This document shows, piece by piece, positions 43,527 to 52,830 of a DNA stretch of 64,000 nucleotides. The notes beneath the pieces are model-generated. The model was not told the DNA's origin. It saw nothing but the letters and a program-made list of their open reading frames with translations, and searched no databases. Location of the stretch: contig NZ_JAAFZT010000005.1 in NCBI RefSeq assembly GCF_013336795.1, positions 1-64,000 on the forward strand. The letters run 5' to 3'. The DNA comes from Alteripontixanthobacter muriae. Its GTDB lineage: Bacteria; Pseudomonadota; Alphaproteobacteria; Sphingomonadales; Sphingomonadaceae. Positions within the stretch are counted from its first letter, which is position 1. The number at the start of each line of letters is the position of its first letter. The position numbers and the translations under genes are program-made.

Positions 43527-44735
43527 TCATTCACCCTTGGCAGTGTGGATGTGGATTTCCCCTTCCAGCGTGCGGTGCACCGGGCATTTGTCGGCAATAG
43601 TGACCAGGCTGTCGCGCTGTTCTTCCGAGAGCGCGGTTCCTTCAAAGCAGATCACCCGGTGGATCGCCTGGACTTTCAAGCTGCCGTCGATCGCATCTTC
43701 ACAATCCTTTGCATGGTCGCTCTCATGCCGAAGATGAATGCGAACGCCTTCGAGCGGCCATTTCCGCCGCTGCGCCACCATCTGCATTGTCATCGCGGAA
43801 CAGGTGCCAAGCGCCGCCAGCAGCAGGTCGTAAGGCGTCGGCCCGGTATCGTCCCCACCGAAGCTGCGAGGTTCGTCGGCCACGAAGCTGTGAGTGCCTG
43901 TGTGGACCTCCGTTCCGAAACGCCCGTGGCCTGATCGCACCACGACGCCCTCCTCGGGCATCGGCCAATCCGCGCTCAATGGCAGGTTACGCTGTGACCA
44001 TGCCGCGACCATGTCCGCCACGAACTCTGCATCTTCAGGGTTGGTCAGCAGATGATCCGCATTGTCGAGACTAATAAAGCTTTTGGGATGCTTGGCAGCG
44101 GCGAACAGTTTTCCCGCATGATCCACACTGACGACGCCGTCCAGCGGGGAATGGAATATTGCCAAGGGGGTTCGCAGTTCCGACACCGCCGAAAGCAGAT
44201 TGGTGCTGCGTGTATTCTCGATGAAACTGCGCCCGATGCGGAACGGGCGGCCACCAATGGTCACGTCCCCTTCCCCGTCCCGCTCGATCGCCGCAAGATC
44301 GCCTTCGATGTTCGTCAGCACATGCGGCACGTCCGACGGGGCGCCGATGGTTACGACAGCGGCGACATTCTTCATGCCAGCAGCGGCGCTGAGCACGGCT
44401 GCGCCGCCAAGGCTGTGCCCCACCAGCAGCACCGGCCCGCCAAAACGTTCGATCAGATAGCGCGCGCTGTCCGTCAGATCGGCTATATCGGTGCTGAACC
44501 CCGCACGGCCGAATTCCCCTTCGCTGCCGCCCAGGCCAGTGAAGTCGAAGCGCAAGGTGACAATACCGCGCCTTGCAAGGGCACGACTGACCGCCACGGC
44601 GGCGCGGCTCTGTTTCGTGCAGGTGAAGCAGTGAGCGAACAACGCTGCCCCGCGCACCAGGCCGGTCGGCATCTCCAGCGATCCTGCAAGGTCATGTCCC
44701 GAGGCAGCGGTGATAGTCACGGTTTCGGTCGGCAT
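43527..44735 (-). CDS. Alpha/beta-hydrolase fused to OsmC-like domain
   Basis: A 402-residue fusion. Residues 1-255 are a serine hydrolase: HCFTCTKQSRAAVAVSRALA, nucleophile motif VLLVGHSLGGAAVLSAAAG, then late acid and base regions (FHSPLDGVVSVDHAG, LDNADHLLTNPE). Residues about 270-402 are OsmC-like (GDDTGPTPYDLLLAALGTCS then AMTMQMVAQR, with the redox cysteine, and DKCPVHRTLEG with the second). OsmC proteins reduce organic hydroperoxides. Such bifunctional proteins are known in proteobacteria. It is a single gene between convergent parE and divergent moxR. Confidence 0.9.
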   Translation of the reverse strand: MPTETVTITAASGHDLAGSLEMPTGLVRGAALFAHCFTCTKQSRAAVAVSRALARRGIVTLRFDFTGLGGSEGEFGRAGFSTDIADLTDSARYLIERFGGPVLLVGHSLGGAAVLSAAAGMKNVAAVVTIGAPSDVPHVLTNIEGDLAAIERDGEGDVTIGGRPFRIGRSFIENTRSTNLLSAVSELRTPLAIFHSPLDGVVSVDHAGKLFAAAKHPKSFISLDNADHLLTNPEDAEFVADMVAAWSQRNLPLSADWPMPEEGVVVRSGHGRFGTEVHTGTHSFVADEPRSFGGDDTGPTPYDLLLAALGTCSAMTMQMVAQRRKWPLEGVRIHLRHESDHAKDCEDAIDGSLKVQAIHRVICFEGTALSEEQRDSLVTIADKCPVHRTLEGEIHIHTAKGE

Positions 44736-44965
44736 TTATCTTCCTTCTGACACCTGCAAGAGCGGATTGCGGGTCTGTCGTCCCGCCTAACGCATCTCGT
44801 CCGGCGCTTCCAGCACGTCCGCCAGCCGCTGCAAAGGCGGGTAAACCCCCGACCCTCGATAACGGGTGGCGTGATGATCGCCCGATCGGAGGCACTCGCC
44901 TTGCGTCGTCCGGCGGCGCCCTCTAACCACCCTGTCAAAGGCAACATGACAAGGCAGATGCACAG

Positions 44966-45814
44966 ATGAAGCAGCGTTTCGAAGGTACGAAAGACTATAT
45001 CGCCACGGACGATCTGAAGGTAGCAGTGAACGCAGCGGTCATGCTGCGCCGCCCGCTGCTGGTGAAAGGCGAACCTGGTACCGGCAAGACCGTGCTCGCT
45101 CATGAAATCGCCCGCGCCATCGATGCGCCGCTGATCGAATGGAACGTCAAATCCACCACTAAGGCACAGCAGGGCCTGTATGAATATGACGCGGTGGCCA
45201 GGCTGCGTGACGGACAGCTCGGTGATGAGCGGGTCCATGACATTTCCAACTACATCAAGAAAGGCAAGCTGTGGGAGGCGTTCACCGCACCCGAGCTGCC
45301 GGTCCTGCTGATCGACGAAGTCGACAAGGCGGACATCGAATTTCCGAACGATCTTCTTCAGGAACTCGACCGCATGAGCTTCGATGTCTATGAAACGCAG
45401 CAGCGCATCACCGCTGTCGAGCGGCCCATCGTGGTGATCACATCGAACAATGAAAAGGAGTTGCCCGACGCATTTCTGCGCCGTTGTTTCTTCCATTACA
45501 TCAAGTTTCCTGACCGCGAGACGATGCGCGACATCATCGATGTTCACTTCCCCGACATCCAGAAGACGCTGGTCACCAAGGCGATGGACATTTTTTATGA
45601 GGTGCGCGACGTGCCGGGCCTGAAAAAGAAGCCGAGCACCTCCGAACTGCTCGACTGGCTCAAGCTGCTGCTGAACGAGGACATGCCGCTGGAGGTTCTG
45701 CAGGACCGCGATCCCACCAAGGCCATTCCGCCGATGCACGGCGCGCTGCTGAAGAACGAGCAGGACGTGATGCTGTTCGAACGGCTCGCCTTCATGTCGC
45801 GCCGGAACGCCTGA
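44966..45814 (+). CDS. MoxR family AAA+ ATPase
   Basis: A 282-residue ATPase. Walker A is LLVKGEPGTGKTVLAHEIAR, Walker B VLLIDEVDKADIEF, sensor 1 VVITSNNEKELPDAFLRRCF. MoxR ATPases act as chaperones for insertion of cofactors or activation of partner complexes, usually with a von Willebrand A protein encoded immediately downstream. Here the next gene is an MFS exporter, so the partner is elsewhere or missing. Ribosome site and the 230-base intergenic region to 44735 hold no other gene that I can support. Confidence 0.9.
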   Translation: MKQRFEGTKDYIATDDLKVAVNAAVMLRRPLLVKGEPGTGKTVLAHEIARAIDAPLIEWNVKSTTKAQQGLYEYDAVARLRDGQLGDERVHDISNYIKKGKLWEAFTAPELPVLLIDEVDKADIEFPNDLLQELDRMSFDVYETQQRITAVERPIVVITSNNEKELPDAFLRRCFFHYIKFPDRETMRDIIDVHFPDIQKTLVTKAMDIFYEVRDVPGLKKKPSTSELLDWLKLLLNEDMPLEVLQDRDPTKAIPPMHGALLKNEQDVMLFERLAFMSRRNA

Positions 45815-45906
45815 GCCTTTCCGCTCCAGCTTCCGCTCGCTTCATGTCGGGGCGAGCGGAAGCGAGACGACTTTCCAATTGCCACGCGCGCTGCCAAGGA
45901 CGGCTT

Positions 45907-47196
45907 GTGAAAATACCGGCCCCCTTCCGCATCGCCAATTTCCGCGCCTACTGGATATCGCGCCTGTCCATGACGCTGGCGCAATATGCCATGCTGCTGA
46001 TCATCGGCTGGCAGACCTATAATATCGCCCGCGACAGCGGCATGGATGTGGCCGCAGCGTCGGGACAGCTGGCGCTGATCGGCCTCCTGCAATTCGTGCC
46101 GCTGTTCTTCCTGACGCCGTTTTCGGGCCTTGTCGCCGACCGGCTCGACCGCCGCAACGTGGCGCGGCTTACCGTCTTGTTACAGATGACGAGTGCGGGC
46201 GTGCTCGCGTGGCTGTCCTATAACAATGCGATAAGCCTGACGGGGTTGTTCACCATCGCCGTGATGCTCGGGATTGCGCGGGCGTTTGCAGGGCCGGCTT
46301 TGTCGGCCTTGGCGCCAAACCTCGTGCCGAAAGAAATTCTGCCGAATGCCATCGCGCTTTCGTCCATAGCGTGGCAGGTCGGGATGATCGTCGGGCCGGC
46401 CATCGGCGGCTATTTTTATGTCATCGCGCCTGCCCTTCCCTATGCCATCGCCGCCGGACTGTTCGCGCTGTCCTTTCTCGCGCTCGGCTTCATCGGTCAT
46501 GTTCCCCGGTCCGAAATTCTCGGCGCGCAGCGGCCGATCGGGCAGATCGTCGACGGGCTGCGCTATGTCGTTCGGAACAAGATGGTGCTCGGCGCCATCA
46601 CTCTAGACTTGTTCGCCGTATTCCTGGCGGGCGCGACCGCGCTGTTCCCGGTCTATGCCCGCGACATTCTGGAGGTCGGCGAAACCGGGTTGGCGAACCT
46701 TGCCATGGCACCTGCCGTAGGCGCCGCGCTGACGGCTCTGTGGTTCTCCTTCTTCCCGCTCAAGAGCAATGTCGGACCGAAGATGCTTTGGGCTGTGGCG
46801 ATATTCGGTGTTGCCACCGTCGTTTTCGGCCTTTCGAAGACGATGCCGCTTTCGCTGGCCATGCTGTTCATCGTCGGAGCGGCAGACATGTTCTCCGTCT
46901 ACATCCGCCAGTCGCTCATTCAGTTGCACACGCCGGATGACAAGCGAGGGCGCGTTTCCTCGGTCTCCCTGCTGACCATTTCGGCGTCGAACGAGTTCGG
47001 CGACTTCTTCTCGGGCACTCTGGCGTGGATCATCGGCCCGGTCCTGGCCGTGGTAACCGGAGGCATCGGAGCCATTGCTACCGTCGCGCTGTGGGCGCGC
47101 ATCTTCCCGGTCCTGCGCACCACCCGGACCTTCGATGCGCCCGAAGCGTTGGATCAATCGAACGAAGAACACACTGCAAGCAAGGAGGCCTCATGA
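45907..47196 (+). CDS. MFS exporter, EntS-like
   Basis: About 429 residues. The start is the GTG at 45907, six bases after AAGGA; a longer ATG frame from 45844 adds 21 residues without membrane character. Twelve hydrophobic segments are visible, for example [40 protein letters not shown] and [19 protein letters not shown] (loop 2-3 motif). The MFS_3/EntS branch exports siderophores or drugs; substrate is unknown. The stop overlaps the cysK start (ATGA). Confidence 0.85.
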   Translation: MKIPAPFRIANFRAYWISRLSMTLAQYAMLLIIGWQTYNIARDSGMDVAAASGQLALIGLLQFVPLFFLTPFSGLVADRLDRRNVARLTVLLQMTSAGVLAWLSYNNAISLTGLFTIAVMLGIARAFAGPALSALAPNLVPKEILPNAIALSSIAWQVGMIVGPAIGGYFYVIAPALPYAIAAGLFALSFLALGFIGHVPRSEILGAQRPIGQIVDGLRYVVRNKMVLGAITLDLFAVFLAGATALFPVYARDILEVGETGLANLAMAPAVGAALTALWFSFFPLKSNVGPKMLWAVAIFGVATVVFGLSKTMPLSLAMLFIVGAADMFSVYIRQSLIQLHTPDDKRGRVSSVSLLTISASNEFGDFFSGTLAWIIGPVLAVVTGGIGAIATVALWARIFPVLRTTRTFDAPEALDQSNEEHTASKEAS

Positions 47197-48113
47197 AAGC
47201 CGACAACATCCTCGCCACCATTGGCAACACGCCCCATATTCGCCTTTCGCGCCTGTTTCCCGGCCATGAGGTATGGGTCAAATCGGAGAGATCCAATCCC
47301 GGCGGATCGATCAAGGATCGCATCGCCCTCGCCATGGTCGAGGCAGCCGAGAAATCCGGCGAGTTGAAGCCCGGCGGTACCATCATCGAACCGACCAGCG
47401 GCAACACGGGCGTGGGCCTGGCAATGGTTGCTGCGGTCAAGGGATACAGACTCGTGCTCGTCATGCCAGAAAGCATGTCGCTCGAGCGCCGACGATTGAT
47501 GCTGGCCTATGGCGCGACATTCGATCTGACGCCGAAAGAAGGCGGCATGAAAGGAGCGATCGACCGCGCCAAGGAACTCGTCGATCAAACCGATAATGCC
47601 TGGATGCCCCAACAGTTCGAGAATGCGGCAAACTTCGACGTGCACACCAAGACTACCGCCATGGAAATCCTCAACGACTTTGCCGATGCACCTATTGACG
47701 TGATGATAACGGGCGTCGGCACCGGCGGGCACATCAGTGGCTGCGCTTCGGTGCTGAAAAAGAAATGGCCTAATTTCAAGGCCTATGCGGTGGAGCCGGA
47801 AGGTTCACCGGTCATATCCGGCGGGCAGCCCGGACCTCACCCGATCCAGGGCATCGGCGCAGGCTTCATTCCCGGCAATCTGCACACGTCCTCGATAGAT
47901 GGCGCGATCACCGTCGATCCCGAAAAGGCCAAGGAGATGGCCCGCCGGGCCGCTTCGGAAGAAGGCATGCTGGTCGGCATCTCGAGCGGGGCGACGCTCG
48001 CCGCGATTGCCAAGAAACTGCCGGAACTGGATAGCGGTGCCCGCATCCTGGGCTTCAATTACGACACGGGCGAACGGTACCTGTCGGTGCCGGACTTTCT
48101 GCCGGAACAATAA
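47193..48113 (+). CDS. cysK: Cysteine synthase A
   Basis: A 306-residue PLP enzyme that makes cysteine from O-acetylserine and sulfide. [17 protein letters not shown] is the N-terminus, [20 protein letters not shown] carries the PLP lysine, [17 protein letters not shown] and [20 protein letters not shown] bind the substrate and the phosphate. The start is at 47193, in the ATGA overlap with the exporter stop. A strong bidirectional terminator follows at 48134. Confidence 0.95.
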   Translation: MKADNILATIGNTPHIRLSRLFPGHEVWVKSERSNPGGSIKDRIALAMVEAAEKSGELKPGGTIIEPTSGNTGVGLAMVAAVKGYRLVLVMPESMSLERRRLMLAYGATFDLTPKEGGMKGAIDRAKELVDQTDNAWMPQQFENAANFDVHTKTTAMEILNDFADAPIDVMITGVGTGGHISGCASVLKKKWPNFKAYAVEPEGSPVISGGQPGPHPIQGIGAGFIPGNLHTSSIDGAITVDPEKAKEMARRAASEEGMLVGISSGATLAAIAKKLPELDSGARILGFNYDTGERYLSVPDFLPEQ

Positions 48114-48133
48114 GGTTTAATCCTGCTGAAGTT

Positions 48134-48170
48134 AAAAGGGCGGCTCTCCGAACAGAGAGCCGCCCTTTTT
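48134..48170. terminator. Bidirectional rho-independent terminator
   Basis: AAAAGGGCGGCTCTC and GAGAGCCGCCCTTTT form a perfect 15-bp stem with a 6-base loop. A T-run is present on both strands. It separates the convergent cysK (48113) and acyl-CoA dehydrogenase (48192) genes. Confidence 0.9.
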
Positions 48171-48191
48171 GTGTGTCGCGGACTGAAGCGA

Positions 48192-49997
48192 TTAAGCGGC
48201 GGTAGCGAACGCTTCCTCGGGCAGAGCCATCATGCTGGCGCTTCCGGCTTCCAGCTTGCGGCGCAGCGCTCCTGCATCGGGAAGGAACCGTTCCGCATAA
48301 TAGTTCGCAGTCGTCAGCTTTGCCTCGTAAAACGCCTTGTCCTCAGGGTTACCCGTCAACTTCGTCTGAGCGACTTTGGCCATGCGCAGCCACATCAGGC
48401 CCAGCGTGACGATGCCCATGATGTGCATGTAATGATGTGCGCCCGCCCCCAGATCGTTCGGGTTCTTCATCGCGTTCTGCATGAACCACATGGTCGCAGC
48501 CTTCTGCTCACCCAAGGCACTTTCGAGCCGCGTGGCGATGTTGCCGAGTGCATCGTCCGCCTTCGCTTCTGCGATTTCTTCATCGACCGTCTTGAAGAAC
48601 GCCTGAATCGCCTTGCCACCGTCACGGGCGAGCTTGCGGCCGCAAAGGTCCATCGCCTGAACACCATTGGTGCCTTCGTAAATCATGGCGATGCGGGAGT
48701 CGCGGACATATTGCTCCATACCCCATTCCTGGATGTAGCCGTGGCCGCCGAAAACCTGCTGCATGTTGGTAGCGATGTCGTAGCCCTTGTCGGTGCCGTA
48801 ACCCTTGATCACGGGCGTGAGCAGGCTGATGATCAGATCGGCTTCCTCGCGCTCTTCCTGCGTCTGCGCCTTGTGAGTCAGATCGACCTGCAACGCGCCC
48901 CAAAGCGCCAGCGCACGCATGCCTTCAGTGAAGGCCTTCGCATCCATCAGCATGCGTCGCACGTCCGGGTGCACGAAAATCGGATCAGCGGCCGCTTCAG
49001 GCTCCGCAGGTCCGGTCAGCGCCCTGCCCTGCCGCCTGTCCAGCGCATAGGCGACGGCGTTCTGGTAGGAAACTTCAGCTTGCGCCAGACCCTGAATTCC
49101 GACGCCGAGACGCGCGGCATTCATCATGACGAACATGCCTGCAAGGCCGCGGTTTTCCTCACCGACGAGATACCCCTTTGCCCCGTCGTAATTCAGGACA
49201 CACGTCGAGTTGCCATGAATGCCCATCTTCTCTTCGATGGACCCGCAGGTCACGCCGTTGCGCTCGCCCAGCGATCCGTCTTCGTTCACCAGCACCTTGG
49301 GAACAATGAACAGGGAAATGCCCTTGGAACTGTCCGGGGCGCCCGGAGTCTTCGCCAGCACGAGGTGGATGATGTTCTCGGTCAGATCATGCTCACCGGC
49401 CGAGATGAAGATCTTCGTGCCGGTGATTGCATAGCTGCCATCGGCCTGCGGTTCAGCCTTGGTGCGGATCAGGCCGAGATCGGTTCCGCAATGCGGTTCC
49501 GTCAAATTCATCGTGCCAAGCCAACGATTGGCGATCATCTTTGGGAGGTATTTCTCCTTCTGCTCCTGCGAACCCGCAGCGATGATTGCGGACACCGCAC
49601 CATTGGTCAGGCCGGGATACATGGCGAACGCCTGGTTCGCCGTGCCCATGAACTCCTCGACGGCGAAACCCAGCACATGCGGCATGCCCTGCCCGCCGAA
49701 CTCCTCGGGCTGGGCAATCGTGCCCCATCCCGATTCAACATATTGGCCGAAAGCTTCCTTGAAGCCATCCGGAGTGGTTACCGAGCCATCTTCATGCCGG
49801 GTGCATCCCTGGCGATCGCCTATCGCGTTGATCGGCTGCAGGACCTCGGCGCAGAACTTCCCGGCTTCATCGATGACGGTGTCGATGATGTCGGGCGTCG
49901 CGCTTTCGAAGCCTGGCAAATTGCCATAGCTTGCCAGATCGAGCACTTCGTTGACGATGAAACGCGTGTCGCGCGTCGGGGCGGTATAGGTGGGCAT
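48192..49997 (-). CDS. Acyl-CoA dehydrogenase, long form
   Basis: A 601-residue flavoprotein with an N-terminal extension and a C-terminal domain, the architecture of DmdC/AcdC-like enzymes. MNLTEPHCGTDLGLIRTKAE and KIFISAGEHDLTENIIHLVL are FAD and substrate regions, and the catalytic glutamate is in AMIYEGTNGVQAMDLCGRKL. It probably oxidises medium or long acyl-CoA in beta-oxidation or methylmercaptopropionyl-CoA; family alone does not decide. The MerR-type regulator gene is 51 bases upstream on the same strand. Confidence 0.9.
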   Translation of the reverse strand: MPTYTAPTRDTRFIVNEVLDLASYGNLPGFESATPDIIDTVIDEAGKFCAEVLQPINAIGDRQGCTRHEDGSVTTPDGFKEAFGQYVESGWGTIAQPEEFGGQGMPHVLGFAVEEFMGTANQAFAMYPGLTNGAVSAIIAAGSQEQKEKYLPKMIANRWLGTMNLTEPHCGTDLGLIRTKAEPQADGSYAITGTKIFISAGEHDLTENIIHLVLAKTPGAPDSSKGISLFIVPKVLVNEDGSLGERNGVTCGSIEEKMGIHGNSTCVLNYDGAKGYLVGEENRGLAGMFVMMNAARLGVGIQGLAQAEVSYQNAVAYALDRRQGRALTGPAEPEAAADPIFVHPDVRRMLMDAKAFTEGMRALALWGALQVDLTHKAQTQEEREEADLIISLLTPVIKGYGTDKGYDIATNMQQVFGGHGYIQEWGMEQYVRDSRIAMIYEGTNGVQAMDLCGRKLARDGGKAIQAFFKTVDEEIAEAKADDALGNIATRLESALGEQKAATMWFMQNAMKNPNDLGAGAHHYMHIMGIVTLGLMWLRMAKVAQTKLTGNPEDKAFYEAKLTTANYYAERFLPDAGALRRKLEAGSASMMALPEEAFATAA

Positions 49998-50048
49998 CTA
50001 AATTTCCTTGAATGGAGGTGGTACCGGCGATCGAGTCACAGACGGCAA

Positions 50049-50516
50049 TCAGCCGGTCTGCGCCTCGACCTGCCGGATGAAAGCGGAAAGTTCCTTGATC
50101 GATGAATCGATATCGGCGCGTTGCTGTTTCAGCTTGGCAACATGGGCGCGGCACCGCTCGACCGTGACGCGCCTTTGTTCGACCCGCCCGTCATCGAGAT
50201 CGTAGAGGTCGATCATTTCCTTGATCTCGGTCAGGCTGAACCCGACGTTCTTGGCGCGCATGATCCAGGCGAGCCGGGCACGGTCACGCTTGGAATAGAC
50301 GCGTGCAAGCCCCACTCGGGCAGGCGCGACAAGGCCCTCATCCTCGTAGAAACGCAGGGCGCGGGCCGTGCAGTCGAACTCTTCCGTCAGGTCGGATATG
50401 CTGTAATTTTCACGGCCGAACTTGTCCGGCCGATCGATATGCGCGCCTTTGTGCCTTTCAGCCGAAGTTGCAACAGAAGGAGCGGGTGCTTTTTGCGCGA
50501 GAGATGTTCGTGGCAT
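50049..50516 (-). CDS. MerR-family regulator, LiuR-like
   Basis: A 155-residue regulator. The winged helix-turn-helix is YSISDLTEEFDCTARALRFY and EDEGLVAPARVGLARVYSKR, with the recognition arm RLAWIMRAKNVGFSLTEIKE, and a C-terminal coiled coil (CRAHVAKLKQQRADIDSSIK). About 35 poorly conserved residues precede the domain. The lack of a metal-binding Cys array suggests an acyl-CoA- or small-molecule-responsive member such as LiuR. It sits upstream of the acyl-CoA dehydrogenase, so it probably regulates it. A palindromic site is in its own promoter. Confidence 0.88.
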   Translation of the reverse strand: MPRTSLAQKAPAPSVATSAERHKGAHIDRPDKFGRENYSISDLTEEFDCTARALRFYEDEGLVAPARVGLARVYSKRDRARLAWIMRAKNVGFSLTEIKEMIDLYDLDDGRVEQRRVTVERCRAHVAKLKQQRADIDSSIKELSAFIRQVEAQTG

Positions 50517-50534
50517 GCCCGATCGTATACATAC

Positions 50535-50548
50535 CCTTTACGTAAAGG
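50535..50548. promoter_or_regulatory. Perfect palindrome in the MerR-type promoter
   Basis: CCTTTACGTAAAGG is a perfect 14-bp palindrome. On the minus strand it lies between TTGACC and TATACG (17-base spacer), the position of a MerR-family operator. The spacer from the -10 to the ATG is only 7 bases, implying a leaderless message or a later start. It resembles the LiuR-type TTTACGTAAA boxes. Confidence 0.55.
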
Positions 50549-50923
50549 TCAAGGAGAGATGAAGCGTAGCTCTCCTCCCTCCATGCGGCGGTAAAAGCAG
50601 CTTTCGGCTCCGGTGTGACAAGTCGGCCCTGCCGGATCGACCTTCAAAACGATGGCATCCTGATCGCAATCAGTAAGCATTTCAATTACGGGCAGAACAT
50701 TCCCGGACTCTTCTCCTTTCTTCCAGAGGCGATCGCGAGAACGGGAATGAAAATGCGCAAAACCCGTTCGAACAGTTGCGTCCAACGCCTCCCGGTCCAT
50801 GAAAGCGACCATCAATATCTCGCCCGTCGTGCAGTGCTGGACGACTGCGCTCAGCAGACCCTTGTCATCGAACTTGGGCAGCCATTCACGTGTTTTTTCT
50901 TTTTTTTCTTTGATCGGGCTCAT
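50549..50923 (-). CDS. hisI: Phosphoribosyl-AMP cyclohydrolase
   Basis: A 124-residue HisI, third step of histidine synthesis. [58 protein letters not shown] and [20 protein letters not shown] then [11 protein letters not shown] show the conserved metal-binding Asp and Cys residues. HisE is not fused. It is separate from other his genes in the window and lies directly upstream of the MerR operator, with its stop touching that site. Confidence 0.95.
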   Translation of the reverse strand: MSPIKEKKEKTREWLPKFDDKGLLSAVVQHCTTGEILMVAFMDREALDATVRTGFAHFHSRSRDRLWKKGEESGNVLPVIEMLTDCDQDAIVLKVDPAGPTCHTGAESCFYRRMEGGELRFISP

Positions 50924-51271
50924 TATGCGTCTCTGTAGCTCATGCTCATTGTGGCGGGCCTAACCCATGTTGCAATATGACAACATTCAGCAGTCAATTG
51001 CAGCTAAATTCCCATTCCTGCTTTGATAGCACGTGTTTCGGTGGGAGAAGCGGCACTGCGGACCGGGCGTTGCAAGGCGCCAAGGTTCAGGAAGGACGGA
51101 TGTGAGGTCATTTGGGTGGTCACCATCCGAACTGTTGATGAGGAACAGAACAGCGGCGGCAATCTGGGGGGAAAGCCGCCGACGCTGAAAAGCGGTTCAT
51201 GTTGATCGTCACGTGGCGCCCGGGGCTCAGGCCTCGGGCGTTTCGCGTTTTCAGGGCGCCTGTGCGTTGCA
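50924..51271. other. Gene-free stretch with a possible + strand transcript end
   Basis: No convincing ORF lies here. A hairpin CGCCCGGGGC (51217-51226) with GCCTCGGGCG (51231-51240) is followed on the plus strand by TTTCGCGTTTT, resembling a terminator although neither neighbour is transcribed rightward. Upstream, CGGATGTGA pairs with TCACCATCCG (about 51099-51130) and GGCGGC with GCCGCC near 51155-51180. A small structured RNA ending near 51250 is a possibility only. Confidence 0.3.
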
Positions 51272-52057
51272 TCAGCGCTGCGCCTGACCATTTTCCGGCA
51301 ATACTCGCGCAAAGCAGCCCACGACCACGCGCCGGGCGCCTGCTTTCTTGAGCACATTCACGCAAGCGCTACTCGTCGCGCCGCTGGTGAGCACATCATC
51401 TACCAGAAGGATATCGCTGCCTTTCACCTTGGCGGCCTGCGAAGGCTTGACGGCGATAGCGCCCGCAAGCGTTTTCTTCCGCTGCTCTCGGCCCATTCCG
51501 CCAAGCGATGGCGTATGCCTTGTGCGATGCAGGAGCACCGGCTCATATCGTAAACTGCGCAATTTGCTGATTTCCATCGCCAGCAACGCCGCTTGGTTAT
51601 AGCCCCGCCGCCAGAGCCGCCAGCGGTTCAAGGGGACCGGTGCGACCAGCCATTCGCCTCTCATTTCCGGGAGTCGGGCTGCAATCAGCCTTGCCATCAT
51701 GGCAGCAAGGCCAATCCGGCCAGCATATTTCAGGTCGAGAACAAGCTGTCGCGATGGCGCATTGTAGAGAGTGCCTGCCGCTATGCCGTCATGCTGCGGT
51801 GGCTGAAGCATCCAGGGCGCGCAGATCGCACCCTCGATCACAGCGGTATGGTCCAGCGGCGCCTGGCAGAGCATGCACGATGGTTGCCCGGGCAGTTGCA
51901 AGCTGCCCCAGCATGGCGAACAGAGGCCGCTTTGGCTGGCGACGGCTTCGCCGCACAGCGGGCACCGCGGAGGATAGATGATATCGACAAACGGCATGAG
52001 AGATTGGCGCAGGAGTGCTGAATACCGCATCAGCGCCACCTGCCGCGCTTGCGCCAC
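51272..52057 (-). CDS. comF: ComF family phosphoribosyltransferase-like protein
   Basis: A 261-residue competence-associated protein. A zinc finger near the N-terminus (YPPRCPLCGEAVASQSGLCS then PCW) precedes a PRTase-fold domain with VAPVPLNRWRLWRRGYNQA and the PRPP loop SDILLVDDVLTSGATSSACV. Its role in DNA uptake in this lineage is uncertain. The start could also be one of the Met residues at 10 or 21. It overlaps the upstream region of the divergent methyltransferase. Confidence 0.9.
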   Translation of the reverse strand: MAQARQVALMRYSALLRQSLMPFVDIIYPPRCPLCGEAVASQSGLCSPCWGSLQLPGQPSCMLCQAPLDHTAVIEGAICAPWMLQPPQHDGIAAGTLYNAPSRQLVLDLKYAGRIGLAAMMARLIAARLPEMRGEWLVAPVPLNRWRLWRRGYNQAALLAMEISKLRSLRYEPVLLHRTRHTPSLGGMGREQRKKTLAGAIAVKPSQAAKVKGSDILLVDDVLTSGATSSACVNVLKKAGARRVVVGCFARVLPENGQAQR

Positions 52058-52083
52058 AGGCGCAAGACCTGCATTCCGGGGTC

Positions 52084-52830
52084 ATGACACGAGCCACTAT
52101 TCCGCAGATCTTTTCCCGGTCTCGCCGCAGGGCCACCCTGCGACGTTTGTCGAGCATGCAAGAGCCGCCGTTTCTGTTCACCGAAATGGCAGAGGACATC
52201 ATGGATCGGCTTGGCTTCATGCATATATCCCCTGAAAAGGCATTGCTGTCAGGAGATTACTCTCGCGAGCTGGCAAACCACCTAAGGCGCACAGATGCCC
52301 AGGTGGATGTTCTCGATCCGCTGCTGATCGACGAAGAACAGCCCTTGCCCTTTGCAGATTACGATCTGGTCGTCAGCATGGGCCTGCTCGATACGTTGAA
52401 CGATCTGCCTGGAGCATTGCTTCATCTGCGTAACACACTGGCCCCCGCCGGTCTGGCGTTAATGACCTTTGCGGGTGCGGGTAGCCTGCCTGTTCTGCGC
52501 AAGAGCCTGCTCGATGCAGAAACGGAACGACCGGCCGCACGCATGCATCCGATGGTCGACACCCGCGCCGCCGCCGAATTGATGCAGCGCGCCGGTTTCG
52601 CCCGCCAGGTGGTCGACAGCCGGTCGGTGAAGGTGCGGTATTCCACGCTCGACCGGCTCATAGGCGATTTACGGGCAAACGGAATGACGAACCGACTTGC
52701 ATCGGTGCCGCCGCCGCTATCCCGAGCGACTGCGGCCAGACTGCGCACGATCTTCGACGAGCACGCCGACGAAACCGGCCGCGTGACCGAAACCTTCGAG
52801 ATACTGACCCTGACCGGCTGGAGATCCTAG
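52084..52830 (+). CDS. Class I methyltransferase, BioC/NDUFAF5-like
   Basis: About 248 residues from MTRATIPQIFSRSRRRATLR; a start at 52015 would extend into the divergent comF. The IFSRSRRRATLRRLS segment and DYDLVVSMGLLDTLNDLPGA with LRNTLAPAGLALMTFAGAGS follow the order of SAM-dependent methyltransferases near complex I assembly factor NDUFAF5. The usual GxGxG loop is weak in the N-terminal region, so SAM binding is not certain. Its stop overlaps the ppdK stop by four bases (convergent). Confidence 0.75.
   Translation: MTRATIPQIFSRSRRRATLRRLSSMQEPPFLFTEMAEDIMDRLGFMHISPEKALLSGDYSRELANHLRRTDAQVDVLDPLLIDEEQPLPFADYDLVVSMGLLDTLNDLPGALLHLRNTLAPAGLALMTFAGAGSLPVLRKSLLDAETERPAARMHPMVDTRAAAELMQRAGFARQVVDSRSVKVRYSTLDRLIGDLRANGMTNRLASVPPPLSRATAARLRTIFDEHADETGRVTETFEILTLTGWRS

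Noticed and set aside
51004-51357. Minus-strand ORF between comF and hisI
   Set aside because: It overlaps the comF 3' end and has low-complexity basic composition without ribosome site.
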